Positions 16,350 through 25,488 of a DNA stretch of 64,000 bases are shown piece by piece. How positions within the stretch are numbered: position 1 is the first letter of the stretch; each line of letters opens with the position of its first letter. The stretch lies in NCBI GenBank assembly GCA_036501185.1, contig DASYAU010000075.1, forward strand, positions 46,476 through 110,475, in the 5' to 3' direction. The notes under the pieces are model-generated. The model did no database searches, was not told where the DNA came from, and worked only from the letters and a program-made list of their open reading frames with translations. The DNA comes from Korobacter sp036501185. GTDB taxonomy: Bacteria; Acidobacteriota; Terriglobia; Terriglobales; Acidobacteriaceae. A program made the translations under genes and the position numbers.

Positions 16350-16623
16350 CGCTGGCCTCCTCGGTGGGTTCGGCAGTGGAATCCGCCGGGGCGTCTGCCG
16401 CCTTGGTTCCCTTCACGCGGTATCCGTAGATGGCGAAGTCGGGGCAAAACATGCCGCAGAGATCGCAACCGCTGCATTTATCGGGGTTGATGGCGTGGGG
16501 AGGGTGATAACCCTTCGAATTGAAAGCGGAGGACAGCTCCAGGACCTTCGTCGGGCAGAACTCGACGCAGAAGCCGCAGGCTTTGCATCGTTCCACGACG
16601 ATCTGCACGGTACCACGTGCCAT
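16339..16623 (-). CDS. korD: 2 x [4Fe-4S] ferredoxin subunit of the KOR complex
   Basis: 94 residues, first gene of korDABC. Two cluster motifs: Cys13, 16, 19, 23 and Cys50, 53, 56, 60, each CxxCxxCxxxCP. It would accept electrons from the TPP site. The Ala/Glu/Asp-rich tail after residue 72 is disordered and covers the korA ribosome site. About 250 bases separate it from the divergent S9 peptidase gene, so the operon promoter should be there; I see no consensus element. Confidence 0.92.
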   Translation of the reverse strand: MARGTVQIVVERCKACGFCVEFCPTKVLELSSAFNSKGYHPPHAINPDKCSGCDLCGMFCPDFAIYGYRVKGTKAADAPADSTAEPTEEASDAS

Positions 16624-16878
16624 GGCTAACCTCGAGTCCGGCCAGATTTGGAGGCCGGATAAAATTCGGCGCTAAGATTTCTACAACCCCAGCGTTGGTT
16701 GATTGTCTATTGGAATAAACAACAGGGAAGTGACGCTTATCACATAGGGTTGTGAGGTAAAACGGGAGGGATTCTGTCTACCGGGTGTGCCTGGGGTTAT
16801 TGCGCCAGAATGCGTGGAGGCGTCACGCATTCTCCGGCGTACAATGGGTCGCCCAAAACCCTTCACGCCGGAGGCTTC

Positions 16879-18828
16879 ATGAGAAAAATCCTGTTCGGCT
16901 ACATTGCACTTTTTTTTTGGCTGGTTTCATTCGCGGCAGCGCAATCCAATGATTTCGTAAAACCCGCCGACAACTTCGTCGTTGAGAACATTCCGCCTAT
17001 TCCGGCTGCGATCGATCAGCAGACGCACCGTTATGGTGAGTCGCGAGCGGCCAGCATTACAGCTTGGAATCCGCTGCGGCACGAGATGCTGATCCTCACG
17101 AGGTTCGGCGACGTGAACCAGATCCACATGGTGAAAATGCCCGGAGGCGAGCGAGAGCAGATGACGTTTTATCCGGACCGGGTGAGTGGTGCGACGTTTG
17201 AGCCGCGCGGCCGGTTTTATATCTTCTCGAAGGATATTGGGGGCGGGGAGTGGTACCAGTTCTATCGCTACGACCTGGCGAGCGGAGATGTTTCGCTTTT
17301 GACGGATGGGAAGTCGCGCAACGTTGGGCTGATGATGGGGCACAACGATTCGCGGATCGCGTATATGTCGACGCGGCGGGATAACGCGGACACCGATCTG
17401 TGGACGATGGATTCGGCGGACAACAAATCTGACCACATGCTGCTTGAACTGCAAGGCGGAGGGTGGCACGCCACGGATTGGTCGCAGGATGGGCGCCAGC
17501 TTCTGCTGGTGAACGAGTTTTCTATCAATCGCAGCGATGTGTACCTGGTGGACGTAGCGGCCGGGACGAAGAAGCAGATCACCGCGCCCAGCACACCAGA
17601 GCACGAGGCGAGCTATGGGCAGCCGGTGTTCGCCCACGATGGGCATGGCGTGTACATGACCACGGACCTAGATTCGGAGTTCCAGAGACTAACGTACTTC
17701 GATCTCGAGACGATGAAGCCGAAGTTCCTGACGACGTCGATTCCATGGGATGTGGACGAATTCGAACTCAGTGAGGACGGGAAGACGATTGCGTTTGTCA
17801 CGAATGAAAACGGGATCAGCAAGCTGTACCTGATGGATACGGACAGCGGGAAATTTCATGGCGTCGAGGGGCTGCCGAACGGGGAGATGAGTGGGCTGAG
17901 AATTCATCGCGACGGACGGATTCTTGCGATTGGGGTTTCGTCGGCACGGTCGCCGCAGGATGTGTTCTCGGTGGATATTCCCAGCGGGAAAGTGGTGCGG
18001 TGGACTTACAGCGAGACCGGCGGACTGAACACCGCGAATTTTGTCGAGCCACAGCTGGTGAGTTGGAAGACGTTCGATGGGAAAACGCTGACCGGATTTC
18101 TCTACCAGCCTGACGCGAAGAAATTTCCGGGGAAACGGCCGGTGATTGTCGATATCCATGGTGGACCGGAAGGGCAGTCGCGTCCGTATTTCCTAGGTCG
18201 CAACAACTACTACATGAGCGAGATGGGCGTGGCGATGATCTTTCCCAATGTCCGCGGGTCGACGGGATATGGAAAGACGTTCAGCAAGCTGGATAACGGC
18301 TTCCATCGCGAAGATACATATAAAGACATTGGTGCGCTGCTGGACTGGATTGGCGCGCAGCCGAATCTCGATGGAAGCCGGATTGAAATTATGGGAGGCA
18401 GCTACGGTGGGCATATGACATGGGCGACCGCCGCGTTCTACAACGACAAAATTCGCTGTGCACTGCCGATCGTGGGGATGTCGAACCTGGTGACGTTCCT
18501 GGAACACACCGAGGCGTATCGGCGGGATTTGCGGCGCGTGGAGTATGGAGACGAACGCGATCCGGCGATGCGGGCGTACCTGGAGAAGATCGCGCCGATG
18601 AACCATCTGGACGCCATGCATAAGCCAATTTTCGCGGTGGTGGGGAAGAACGATCCGCGGGTGCCGTGGACGGAATCGCGGCAGATCATCGACAAACTGA
18701 ATGCGCAGGGAACGCCGACATGGTTCATGATGGCCAACGACGAAGGACATGGGTACGCGAAGAAGAAGAACCAGGATTTCTTGTTCGACGCCAGCGTGAT
18801 GTTTACGAAGTCGTGTTTGTTGCAGTGA
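16879..18828 (+). CDS. Secreted S9 (prolyl oligopeptidase-type) peptidase
   Basis: 649 residues from ATG 16879 (GGAGG upstream), signal peptide ending SFAAAQ. An N-terminal seven-bladed beta-propeller of TolB/WD-like repeats (about residues 50-390) precedes an alpha/beta-hydrolase domain. Catalytic triad: Ser508 in 'GGSYGGHMTW', Asp592 in 'NDPRVPW', His624 in 'DEGHGYAKK'. The family releases dipeptides or cleaves short peptides, acting outside the cytoplasm here. Monocistronic, divergent from the kor operon. Confidence 0.9.
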   Translation: MRKILFGYIALFFWLVSFAAAQSNDFVKPADNFVVENIPPIPAAIDQQTHRYGESRAASITAWNPLRHEMLILTRFGDVNQIHMVKMPGGEREQMTFYPDRVSGATFEPRGRFYIFSKDIGGGEWYQFYRYDLASGDVSLLTDGKSRNVGLMMGHNDSRIAYMSTRRDNADTDLWTMDSADNKSDHMLLELQGGGWHATDWSQDGRQLLLVNEFSINRSDVYLVDVAAGTKKQITAPSTPEHEASYGQPVFAHDGHGVYMTTDLDSEFQRLTYFDLETMKPKFLTTSIPWDVDEFELSEDGKTIAFVTNENGISKLYLMDTDSGKFHGVEGLPNGEMSGLRIHRDGRILAIGVSSARSPQDVFSVDIPSGKVVRWTYSETGGLNTANFVEPQLVSWKTFDGKTLTGFLYQPDAKKFPGKRPVIVDIHGGPEGQSRPYFLGRNNYYMSEMGVAMIFPNVRGSTGYGKTFSKLDNGFHREDTYKDIGALLDWIGAQPNLDGSRIEIMGGSYGGHMTWATAAFYNDKIRCALPIVGMSNLVTFLEHTEAYRRDLRRVEYGDERDPAMRAYLEKIAPMNHLDAMHKPIFAVVGKNDPRVPWTESRQIIDKLNAQGTPTWFMMANDEGHGYAKKKNQDFLFDASVMFTKSCLLQ

Positions 18829-18832
18829 GAAC

Positions 18833-18872
18833 AGCAGGTCCTTCGTCGCTGCGCTCCTCTGGATGACAAGAG
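18833..18872. repeat. Dispersed 'GGTCCTTCG...GGATGACAA' repeat
   Basis: Starts five bases after the S9 peptidase stop. The similarity to the copy at 29354 extends on both sides (GAACAGCA before, GAGAGAGCGTG and GCTGGCGCGA after), making it the same composite repeat. Confidence 0.6.
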
Positions 18873-18972
18873 AGAGCGGTGCGGGGGAGAGAGCGTGGTG
18901 GCTGGCGCGAGGGGGGAAACCCCGGGCCTATAGCGACGGAAAGATGTCGCGATGAGGACGGGGCATCCGAGG

Positions 18973-19908
18973 TTAATTTCCGGTTAGGAATTCGTCCATG
19001 CTGGGCGCATTCACCGCGTTACCTAGCGTGTTTGGCACGCCCAGGTACTCGCACATCATGCGGAGCACGCTTTCATGCTGGTAGAAGGTGGTTGATACGT
19101 AATGGGTCTTGATGTTTGGACCGATGATGATGACAGGGACATGGCCGCCGCCGTGAGCGTCGTCGTTGTCCCAGGATTCATCCCAAGTGATGATGAGGAG
19201 CGTCTGCTCGGAGCGGAACTGTGGGCTATCGATGAGCGGTTGCAGATGCTGTTGTAGCCAGGCATCACCGGCGGCGACTTTCTGATTGTTGGTACAGGAG
19301 CGACCGCCACCGGGACAATCGTGCATGTTGTGCGTCTGATCGGGGACGAGGAGCGAGAACGACGGGAGGTTGCCGTTGGCTACGTCGGTGTCGAACTGGT
19401 CGAGGCCAACCATGCTTTGCGCTTCCTGCGCATACACCTGAATGTCAGTGAAGTACGCGAACGGGTTGTGCGTTTTCGCGTAGGGATAGGGGCCGTCACC
19501 GCGATAGGCGACTCGGGGAATACTCTCCAGGTAAGCCTGCCAACTCATCGCGTGCTGACCCATGACGCGGGCGAGGTTGTTGTTGTCGACGGTGTCGGCG
19601 AAATCGAGGTTGTTGGTTACGGTGGTTCCCACGGTGAGCATGAAGTAATTGCCGATGGAGGGATGCACGTCCGCATAGAAGTTGGAAGCGACGGCGTATT
19701 GATTGGCCAGTTGGTTCAACCACGGCGCATTCGAATTTCCGATGATGGCCGTGTACCGCTGATTTTCGAGGACTACGAGCACTACATTCCTGGCGACAGG
19801 TTTAAGGGGCTCCAGCGGCGCCGGCGGCAGGTTAATCAGGTCAACCCCACGACATGCCGCGAGCGCAACAAGACAGCAGAAAACAAGCAACAACCGACGA
19901 AATGGCAT
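18973..19908 (-). CDS. Phosphoesterase-family lipoprotein (phospholipase C/acid phosphatase type)
   Basis: 311 residues with lipobox 'VALAAC' (Cys19). The core matches the phosphoesterase family: 'ARNVVLVVLENQRYTAII' (the metal-binding start with Glu-Asn), 'YFADVHPSIGNYFMLTVG', 'LLVPDQTHNMHDC', 'IITWDESWDNDDAHGGGHVPVIIIGP'. The family includes acid phosphatases and phospholipases C. The Asp and His in the last phrase are expected metal ligands. Product should be anchored in a membrane facing the periplasm. Single gene. Confidence 0.85.
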   Translation of the reverse strand: MPFRRLLLVFCCLVALAACRGVDLINLPPAPLEPLKPVARNVVLVVLENQRYTAIIGNSNAPWLNQLANQYAVASNFYADVHPSIGNYFMLTVGTTVTNNLDFADTVDNNNLARVMGQHAMSWQAYLESIPRVAYRGDGPYPYAKTHNPFAYFTDIQVYAQEAQSMVGLDQFDTDVANGNLPSFSLLVPDQTHNMHDCPGGGRSCTNNQKVAAGDAWLQQHLQPLIDSPQFRSEQTLLIITWDESWDNDDAHGGGHVPVIIIGPNIKTHYVSTTFYQHESVLRMMCEYLGVPNTLGNAVNAPSMDEFLTGN

Positions 19909-20174
19909 AACACCCAGCTTTGGGGACCAGAGCTTCTGCTGATTACTGATTGATTAACAGAGCTGCTAGTTGTACCCGCTAGGTGTGTTGCGCGGTAAAT
20001 GTCTGTCAAAACCCTTATCCAGAGCCACTTTCTACCTTTTTGCCGGGGAGTGACACAAGAGTGTTACGAAGGAACTTTAGCCCGCAACTCAGTAAAAAGC
20101 CTCATTGAGGCAGAGTAGCTCTGCCGTTACCGTTGCCGCGCTGTTTCATTTCTCCTTTGTGAGGTCAGTACATC

Positions 20175-20879
20175 GTGCGGAGAGTCGCTTACATTCTTGC
20201 AATTCAGCTGCTTGCAATCCTAGGTAGTTCAGCTTTGGCCTCCACCGTGAAAGACATTGAAGCCAGCTCTTCCTGGAAAACCTGCACCTCGTGCGCGGGC
20301 AAATATGGCACGGGACCCTCCGCGCCTCATTCGATGAACCGCTTTCGATCTTCGCCTTCGTTGAACGGCAACGCCACACAGTTCTGGCTGGGCGGCGGAA
20401 CGCCTTACTCCGACGTGATCTGGTGGAAAGACCTTGGCGGAAGCTCGTCGAGCAATTTCACTTATCAGCTTTATTTTTATGTGAAGAACCCCTCCGCTTC
20501 GCAGGCGCTGGAATTCGACGTGAACGATTCAATTAATAACAAGTGGTACGTGTTTGGCACCGAGTGTAATTACCGGCAAACCAAGACTTGGCGAGTTTGG
20601 GATACGAAGGACGCCAAGTGGATTTCGACGTCGATTGCGTGCGCGCCACCGAAGGCGTATGCATGGAACCACGTGACCCTGGAGTTCAAGCGGGTGAATG
20701 GGAAGGCGCAGTTTATATCCGTCACATTCAACGGAGCGAAGCATTACATCAACCACTCTTATTATCCGAAGGCCAACCCAGGCGGGTACCAGACGAGCGT
20801 CGCGTTCCAGATGGACGGGAATTATCAGCAGACGGATTATTCGGTCTGGGTGAACGAGATGACTTTGAGTTATTGGTAG
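20175..20879 (+). CDS. Secreted beta-rich protein, unknown function
   Basis: 234 residues starting at GTG 20175 with a GAGG upstream and a signal peptide ending SSALAS. The mature protein is Ser/Tyr/Trp-rich with alternating strands ('FTYQLYFYVKNPSASQALEFDVND', 'AWNHVTLEFKRVNG', 'QFISVTFNGAKHYIN'). The look is that of a lectin-like jellyroll; 'WNHVTLEFKRV' and 'FISVTFNG' are what a concanavalin-type fold shows. I think it may bind polysaccharide, but no diagnostic motif is present. Two CxxC or paired Cys ('KTCTSC', 'EC...IAC') suggest disulphides. Confidence 0.65.
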   Translation: MRRVAYILAIQLLAILGSSALASTVKDIEASSSWKTCTSCAGKYGTGPSAPHSMNRFRSSPSLNGNATQFWLGGGTPYSDVIWWKDLGGSSSSNFTYQLYFYVKNPSASQALEFDVNDSINNKWYVFGTECNYRQTKTWRVWDTKDAKWISTSIACAPPKAYAWNHVTLEFKRVNGKAQFISVTFNGAKHYINHSYYPKANPGGYQTSVAFQMDGNYQQTDYSVWVNEMTLSYW

Positions 20880-20931
20880 CGATGGTGAATGTCGTCGGCG
20901 AAAGCTGCCTCATCGCGACTGGCGTGCGCTT

Positions 20932-20951
20932 CCCCGGACTTACGTCCGGGG
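20932..20951. repeat. Short perfect hairpin
   Basis: CCCCGGAC with GTCCGGGG, 4-base loop, 53 bases after a stop codon. No T-run, so it looks like one of the dispersed hairpin repeats rather than a classic terminator. Confidence 0.5.
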
Positions 20952-21138
20952 CTAAGTTATAGCGTGCCGAGGGACTTGCGGCGACGTGAGTAGCCAAAGA
21001 GTCAGTCGCTAAGATCCAAGAGCCCCACCTCACCCACCTATGTGACACCCCTCACTGCCGAAATTCTCGGGCGGAAGCACCATCGTTGCGGAGAAAAGTG
21101 TCCCCACATCTTGGGTCTAATGACGCTTTGCTACTTCC

Positions 21139-22476
21139 ATGACAAAAGTGTTGATTCTCGGAGCCGCCGGCAGGGACTTCCATAACTTCAACGTTGTTTT
21201 CAGAAAGAACCCCGAGTACCAGGTTGTAGCGTTCACTGCTACGCAGATTCCCGACATCGCCAACAAGATGTACCCAGCTGCGTTGGCAGGGAAGCTGTAT
21301 CCGAAGGGCATTCCTATTGTCGAAGAAGAGCGGATGGAGCAGATCATCCGAGACGAGAAAGTGGATGTGGTTGTTTTCTCCTACAGCGACGTGAAGCACG
21401 AGACGCTGATGCACCTCGCCTCGCGTGCGGTGGCAGCGGGTGCGGACTTCTGGTTGCTGGGCGCCGAGCGGACGGAGTTGAAGTCGAAGGTGCCGGTCAT
21501 CTCGATCTGCGCGGTGAGGACTGGATGCGGGAAGAGTCCTGTTTCGCGGCGAATCGCGAACGAGTTGAAGCAGCAGGGATGGCATCCGGTGGTGATTCGC
21601 CATCCGATGCCATATGGCGATTTGGCGATCCAGCATGCGCAACGATTTGCCACCATGGATGACCTCGTCCTGCACGATTGCACGATTGAAGAGCGTGAAG
21701 AGTACGAGCCGCACATTATGGAAGGCCGGATTCTTTATGCCGGCGTGGACTATGAAGAGATATTGAGGATGGCGGAGAAGGAAGGCGATTTGATTCTGTG
21801 GGACGGCGGGAACAATGACACCACGTTCTACAAGAGCGATCTCGAGATCGTAGTGCTCGATCCGCATCGACCGGGGCATGAGCTCGCGTACTACCCGGGG
21901 GAAGTGAATTTCCGCTCGGGGTCGGTGCTGATCATCAACAAGGTTGATACGGCGAACCGCGAAAACGTTGAGATCGTGAAGAAGAACATCGCGAAGTTCA
22001 ATCCCAGGGCCGAAGTGATTGAGACGGCCTGCAAGGTCACAGTCCCGGATCCGGAGGCGGTGCGCGGGAAGCGAGTACTGGTGGTGGAAGACGGGCCGAC
22101 GCTTACGCATGGCGAAATGCCGTATGGGGCGGGCGTGGTGGCGGCGAAGAACTATGGAGCGATCACGATGGTCGATCCGCGGCCGTTCGCTATCGGGTCG
22201 ATTAAGAAGACGTTTGAGAAGTTTCCGCACCTTGGGCGCGTGCTTCCAGCGATGGGATATAGCGACACGCAACGGCATGAACTGGAGCAGACGATTGCAA
22301 ATACGCCGTGCGACCTGGTGCTGATTGCTACGCCGATCGATCTGGCGAAAGCCATCAAGATCGAGAAGCCGGCGATGCGGGTGCGCTACGAAGTGGAAGA
22401 AGTGGGCGGCCGCGCGCTGACGGAATTAATCGAGAAGTTCACCGCGGAACATAAACCTGTCGCAGCCGGGAGATAG
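21139..22476 (+). CDS. Cyclic 2,3-diphosphoglycerate synthetase-like NTPase
   Basis: 445 residues. An N-terminal Rossmann-like domain ('VLILGAAGRDFHNFNVVF', 'IPDIANKMYPAALAG') is followed by a P-loop-like segment 'ISICAVRTGCGKSPVSRRIA'. The arrangement matches archaeal cyclic 2,3-diphosphoglycerate synthetase and its bacterial relatives usually labelled GTPases; the latter often sit beside carbamate kinase and carbamoyltransferase genes, as here. cPG synthesis is proven only for archaeal thermophiles, so the bacterial function is open. It heads a five-gene operon; the next start lies three bases after its stop. Confidence 0.75.
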   Translation: MTKVLILGAAGRDFHNFNVVFRKNPEYQVVAFTATQIPDIANKMYPAALAGKLYPKGIPIVEEERMEQIIRDEKVDVVVFSYSDVKHETLMHLASRAVAAGADFWLLGAERTELKSKVPVISICAVRTGCGKSPVSRRIANELKQQGWHPVVIRHPMPYGDLAIQHAQRFATMDDLVLHDCTIEEREEYEPHIMEGRILYAGVDYEEILRMAEKEGDLILWDGGNNDTTFYKSDLEIVVLDPHRPGHELAYYPGEVNFRSGSVLIINKVDTANRENVEIVKKNIAKFNPRAEVIETACKVTVPDPEAVRGKRVLVVEDGPTLTHGEMPYGAGVVAAKNYGAITMVDPRPFAIGSIKKTFEKFPHLGRVLPAMGYSDTQRHELEQTIANTPCDLVLIATPIDLAKAIKIEKPAMRVRYEVEEVGGRALTELIEKFTAEHKPVAAGR

Positions 22477-22479
22477 CCA

Positions 22480-23454
22480 ATGTTCGCCTACGACTTTCTC
22501 TCGATCCGCGATTTTGCGCCGCGGCAGATTCGGCAGTTGCTGAACCTGGCGGCGCAAATCAAAGCCATGCCCGCAGCGTACAGTCGTGCGCTGCGCGGCA
22601 AGACCCTCGCGCTCATCTTCGAGAAGCCTTCGCTGCGGACCCGCGTTTCGTTCGACGTGGGCATTCAGCAGCTCGGTGGTTTCTCTATCTATCTTTCGCC
22701 GGCGGAAATCAACCTCGGCAAGCGGGAGAGCGTTTACGACGTTGCCAAAAATCTTGAGCGCATGGTGCAGGGAATCATGATTCGGACCTTCGCACACAAG
22801 ATTGTGGAAGACATGGCCGCGTTCGCGTCAATCCCCGTGATCAACGGGCTCACGGATTACAGCCATCCATGCCAGGCGATGGCCGATTACATGACGGTGT
22901 TTGAGTGTAAGAGCAGGTTAGCGGGGATCAGGCTGGCTTACCTTGGCGATGGAAATAACGTTGCACACTCGCTGATGTTTGCCGGTGCGCAACTCGGCGT
23001 GAACGTTCGGGTGGCTACGCCGCATGGATATGAACCCGATAACGCGGCCGTGCAATGGGCGATGAAGCGGTCGGAATCGACCGGTGGCGGCTGCACGGTT
23101 ACCAACGATGTGGCTGAGGCCGTACGCGATGCCGACGTGGTTTACACGGACGTGTGGGCGAGCATGGGGCAGGAAACCGAGGCGGCGGAGCGCAAGAAGA
23201 TCTTTATGCCGTACCAGGTGAACGGGAAGTTGTTCGCGCTGGCGAAGACGGACGCGATCTTCATGCACTGTTTGCCGGCGCACCGTGGGGACGAAGTGAC
23301 GGACGAAGTCATTGACTCGCCTCGGTCGGTTGTCTTCCAGGAAGCCGAGAATCGCCTGCACGCACAGAAAGCCATCATGCTGGAACTTATGCGCGACGAA
23401 TCTACGGTCGATCGTGAGCCTGGCGTGGTGAACGAAGTGGAGTTGATGAAGTAA
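22480..23454 (+). CDS. argF: Ornithine carbamoyltransferase
   Basis: 324 residues. Carbamoyl-phosphate site 'FEKPSLRTRVSF' (47-58; the Lys-Pro-Ser-Leu variant of STRTR), 'HPCQ' in 'DYSHPCQAMADYM', Mg-free ornithine site 'HCLPAHRGDEVTDEV'. It interconverts ornithine plus carbamoyl phosphate with citrulline plus phosphate. Following genes encode carbamate kinase and ornithine aminotransferase, which would favour a catabolic role, so arcB is an alternative symbol; sequence alone cannot decide the direction. Confidence 0.9.
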   Translation: MFAYDFLSIRDFAPRQIRQLLNLAAQIKAMPAAYSRALRGKTLALIFEKPSLRTRVSFDVGIQQLGGFSIYLSPAEINLGKRESVYDVAKNLERMVQGIMIRTFAHKIVEDMAAFASIPVINGLTDYSHPCQAMADYMTVFECKSRLAGIRLAYLGDGNNVAHSLMFAGAQLGVNVRVATPHGYEPDNAAVQWAMKRSESTGGGCTVTNDVAEAVRDADVVYTDVWASMGQETEAAERKKIFMPYQVNGKLFALAKTDAIFMHCLPAHRGDEVTDEVIDSPRSVVFQEAENRLHAQKAIMLELMRDESTVDREPGVVNEVELMK

Positions 23455-23504
23455 CGGGAGCGCGGAGTGCGGGCTTGGATTCGCGCTCCGCGACACGTGA
23501 GCCT

Positions 23505-24494
23505 ATGTCGAAGACTGCACTGATCGCAGTGGGCGGCAACTCTCTTATTCGTGCGGGCGAAAAAGGGACGATCCAGGAGCAATTAGCTAATACCCGTCGT
23601 ACGGCCGCGGCCATCGTGGGACTGGTGAAGCTCGGATATCGCCTGGTGATCACGCATGGAAACGGGCCGCAGGTTGGGGCGCAGCTCTTGCGATCGGAGC
23701 GCGCTTCCGATTTGGTTTATACCGAACCGCTCGACGTTTGCGGGGCGGCCAGCCAGGGCGAGATCGGCTACCTGCTCGCGCAATCGATTCGCAACGAACT
23801 CGAAGCGGCGGAAATCGTAGTGCCCGTGGTCAGCCTGGTTACGCAGACGGTGGTTTCGTCGAACGATCCTGCGATGCTGCACCCAACGAAGCCGATCGGG
23901 CCGTTCTACTCGCGGGCGGATGCCGAGGAAAAACAGCGCACGCTGGGTTGGAAGATTGTGGAAGATGCGGCGCGCGGATATCGGCGGGTGGTGCCGTCAC
24001 CGGAGCCGATTGAGATCCTGGAACTCGACGTGATCCACCATCTGATCGATGATGGCGTTCTGGTCGTTTCCACCGGCGGCGGTGGGATCCCCGTAATGCG
24101 CGAACACGGAGAGTTCCTGGGAGTGGAGGCGGTGATTGACAAGGACCGTGCGTCGTCGTTGCTCGCCGCGAAAATGGCAGTGGATGTATTCGCCATTTCC
24201 ACGGATACCGACTACGTCTATTTGAACTATCGCAAGGCAAACCAGACGCCGCTACATTCGGTGAGTGCGAGTGAGCTGAAGCAGCACTATGCTGACGGGC
24301 ATTTCCCGCCGGGGAACATGGGGCCGAAGGTCGAGTCAGTTTTGCGTTTCCTTGAAGGCGGCGGGCAGGAAGCCGTCATCAGCTCATTCGAGCACCTCGT
24401 GGATGCCGTTACTGGGAGCGGCGGCACGCATGTTTATGCCGACCTGCCAGTCAAACTTCCCACCAACGTGATTGAGATTCCCATTCTTCGGTGA
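23505..24494 (+). CDS. arcC: Carbamate kinase
   Basis: 329 residues from ATG 23505. Begins 'ALIAVGGNSLIRAG' and has 'VITHGNGPQVG', 'VSTGGGGIPV' and 'AVIDKDRASSLLAAKM', the full amino-acid-kinase signature of carbamate kinase. It makes ATP from carbamoyl phosphate and ADP, or the reverse. A start ten codons upstream is possible but not conserved-looking. 50 bases after the carbamoyltransferase gene and four bases overlap with the next. Confidence 0.92.
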   Translation: MSKTALIAVGGNSLIRAGEKGTIQEQLANTRRTAAAIVGLVKLGYRLVITHGNGPQVGAQLLRSERASDLVYTEPLDVCGAASQGEIGYLLAQSIRNELEAAEIVVPVVSLVTQTVVSSNDPAMLHPTKPIGPFYSRADAEEKQRTLGWKIVEDAARGYRRVVPSPEPIEILELDVIHHLIDDGVLVVSTGGGGIPVMREHGEFLGVEAVIDKDRASSLLAAKMAVDVFAISTDTDYVYLNYRKANQTPLHSVSASELKQHYADGHFPPGNMGPKVESVLRFLEGGGQEAVISSFEHLVDAVTGSGGTHVYADLPVKLPTNVIEIPILR

Positions 24495-25444
24495 ACTTTA
24501 TGCATGTCATCACGCCTGAGACCATCCTCGTATCCAGCAAACTCACCCACGTTGTCGAATCGCAGCAATTCACAGTGCCGCTGCTGATGGACCTTTTCGA
24601 TCGCGCACGGCTGATGGAGCGCATTGTTGCCCGTGGCGGCACGCTCGATTACCAGAACCGAATTCTGGCGAGCGTTTTCTACGAGCCTTCGACGCGTACA
24701 CGATTTTCGTTTGAAGCGGCTATGCATCGGTTGGGCGGACGGGTGCTTTCGACGGAGCATGCCCGGACGTTCTCGTCGGAGATGGATGGGGAGCAGGTGG
24801 AAGACTCTATCCGGATTATTGGCAGTTACAGCGATGTGATCGTGATCCGACACCATGAAGAGAATGGGGCGCGGCGGGCGGCGGCGGTTTCGCCAGTGCC
24901 GGTCGTAAATGCCGGAGATGGAGAGGGAGGACAGCACCCCACGCAGGCGCTGCTGGATCTGTTTACGATCTATCGCGAACGGCCGATTGAGGGGCTGAGC
25001 GTGGCGTTTATCGGCGAACTCGATCGCGGACGGACGGTGCGGTCGCTAGCGTATCTGCTGGCGAAGTTCGACCGGGTGAAAATTTATTTTGTCAGTCCGC
25101 CGGAGCTGCAGATGAAGGCGGACATCCTGCAATATCTTGATCGTCATAATGTGAAATATGAGCTCACGGCGGAGATTGACCGCGTGGTAGGGTCGGTGGA
25201 CGTGGTTTACCAGACGCGGATACGGCCGGACCGGGTGAGCAGCGTGGCCAGCCAGATGCGGTATGCGATTGATTCAAGCGTGCTGGGCAAGCTGAAACAC
25301 GACGCCATGATTCTGCATCCGCTGCCGCGCACGGTGGAGCTGGATAAGACTGTCGATTCCGACCCGCGTGCGTTTTATTTCCGGCAGGCTGCAAACGGGC
25401 TGTGCGTGCGTATGGCACTGCTGACCATGCTGCTCGACCAGTAG
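24491..25444 (+). CDS. pyrB: Aspartate carbamoyltransferase-type enzyme, catalytic chain
   Basis: 317 residues. 'YEPSTRTRFSFEAAMHRLGG' (STRTR at 67-71), 'GGQHPTQALLDLFTI' and 'LHPLPR' are those of aspartate carbamoyltransferase catalytic chains. Context is not a pyrimidine operon: no carAB, pyrC or regulatory chain pyrI is adjacent. It may therefore be a carbamoyltransferase with another acceptor, as in YgeW-type enzymes. Start at GTG 24491 gives a GTGA overlap with carbamate kinase; ATG 24500 is the alternative. Confidence 0.85.
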   Translation: MNFMHVITPETILVSSKLTHVVESQQFTVPLLMDLFDRARLMERIVARGGTLDYQNRILASVFYEPSTRTRFSFEAAMHRLGGRVLSTEHARTFSSEMDGEQVEDSIRIIGSYSDVIVIRHHEENGARRAAAVSPVPVVNAGDGEGGQHPTQALLDLFTIYRERPIEGLSVAFIGELDRGRTVRSLAYLLAKFDRVKIYFVSPPELQMKADILQYLDRHNVKYELTAEIDRVVGSVDVVYQTRIRPDRVSSVASQMRYAIDSSVLGKLKHDAMILHPLPRTVELDKTVDSDPRAFYFRQAANGLCVRMALLTMLLDQ

Positions 25445-25488
25445 CCCGGCTTTCAAAAATGCCTGATCCAATGGAGAATGGATACCTT

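Noticed and set aside
21052..22278. 408-codon minus-strand frame
   Set aside because: Antisense shadow of the cPGS-like gene.
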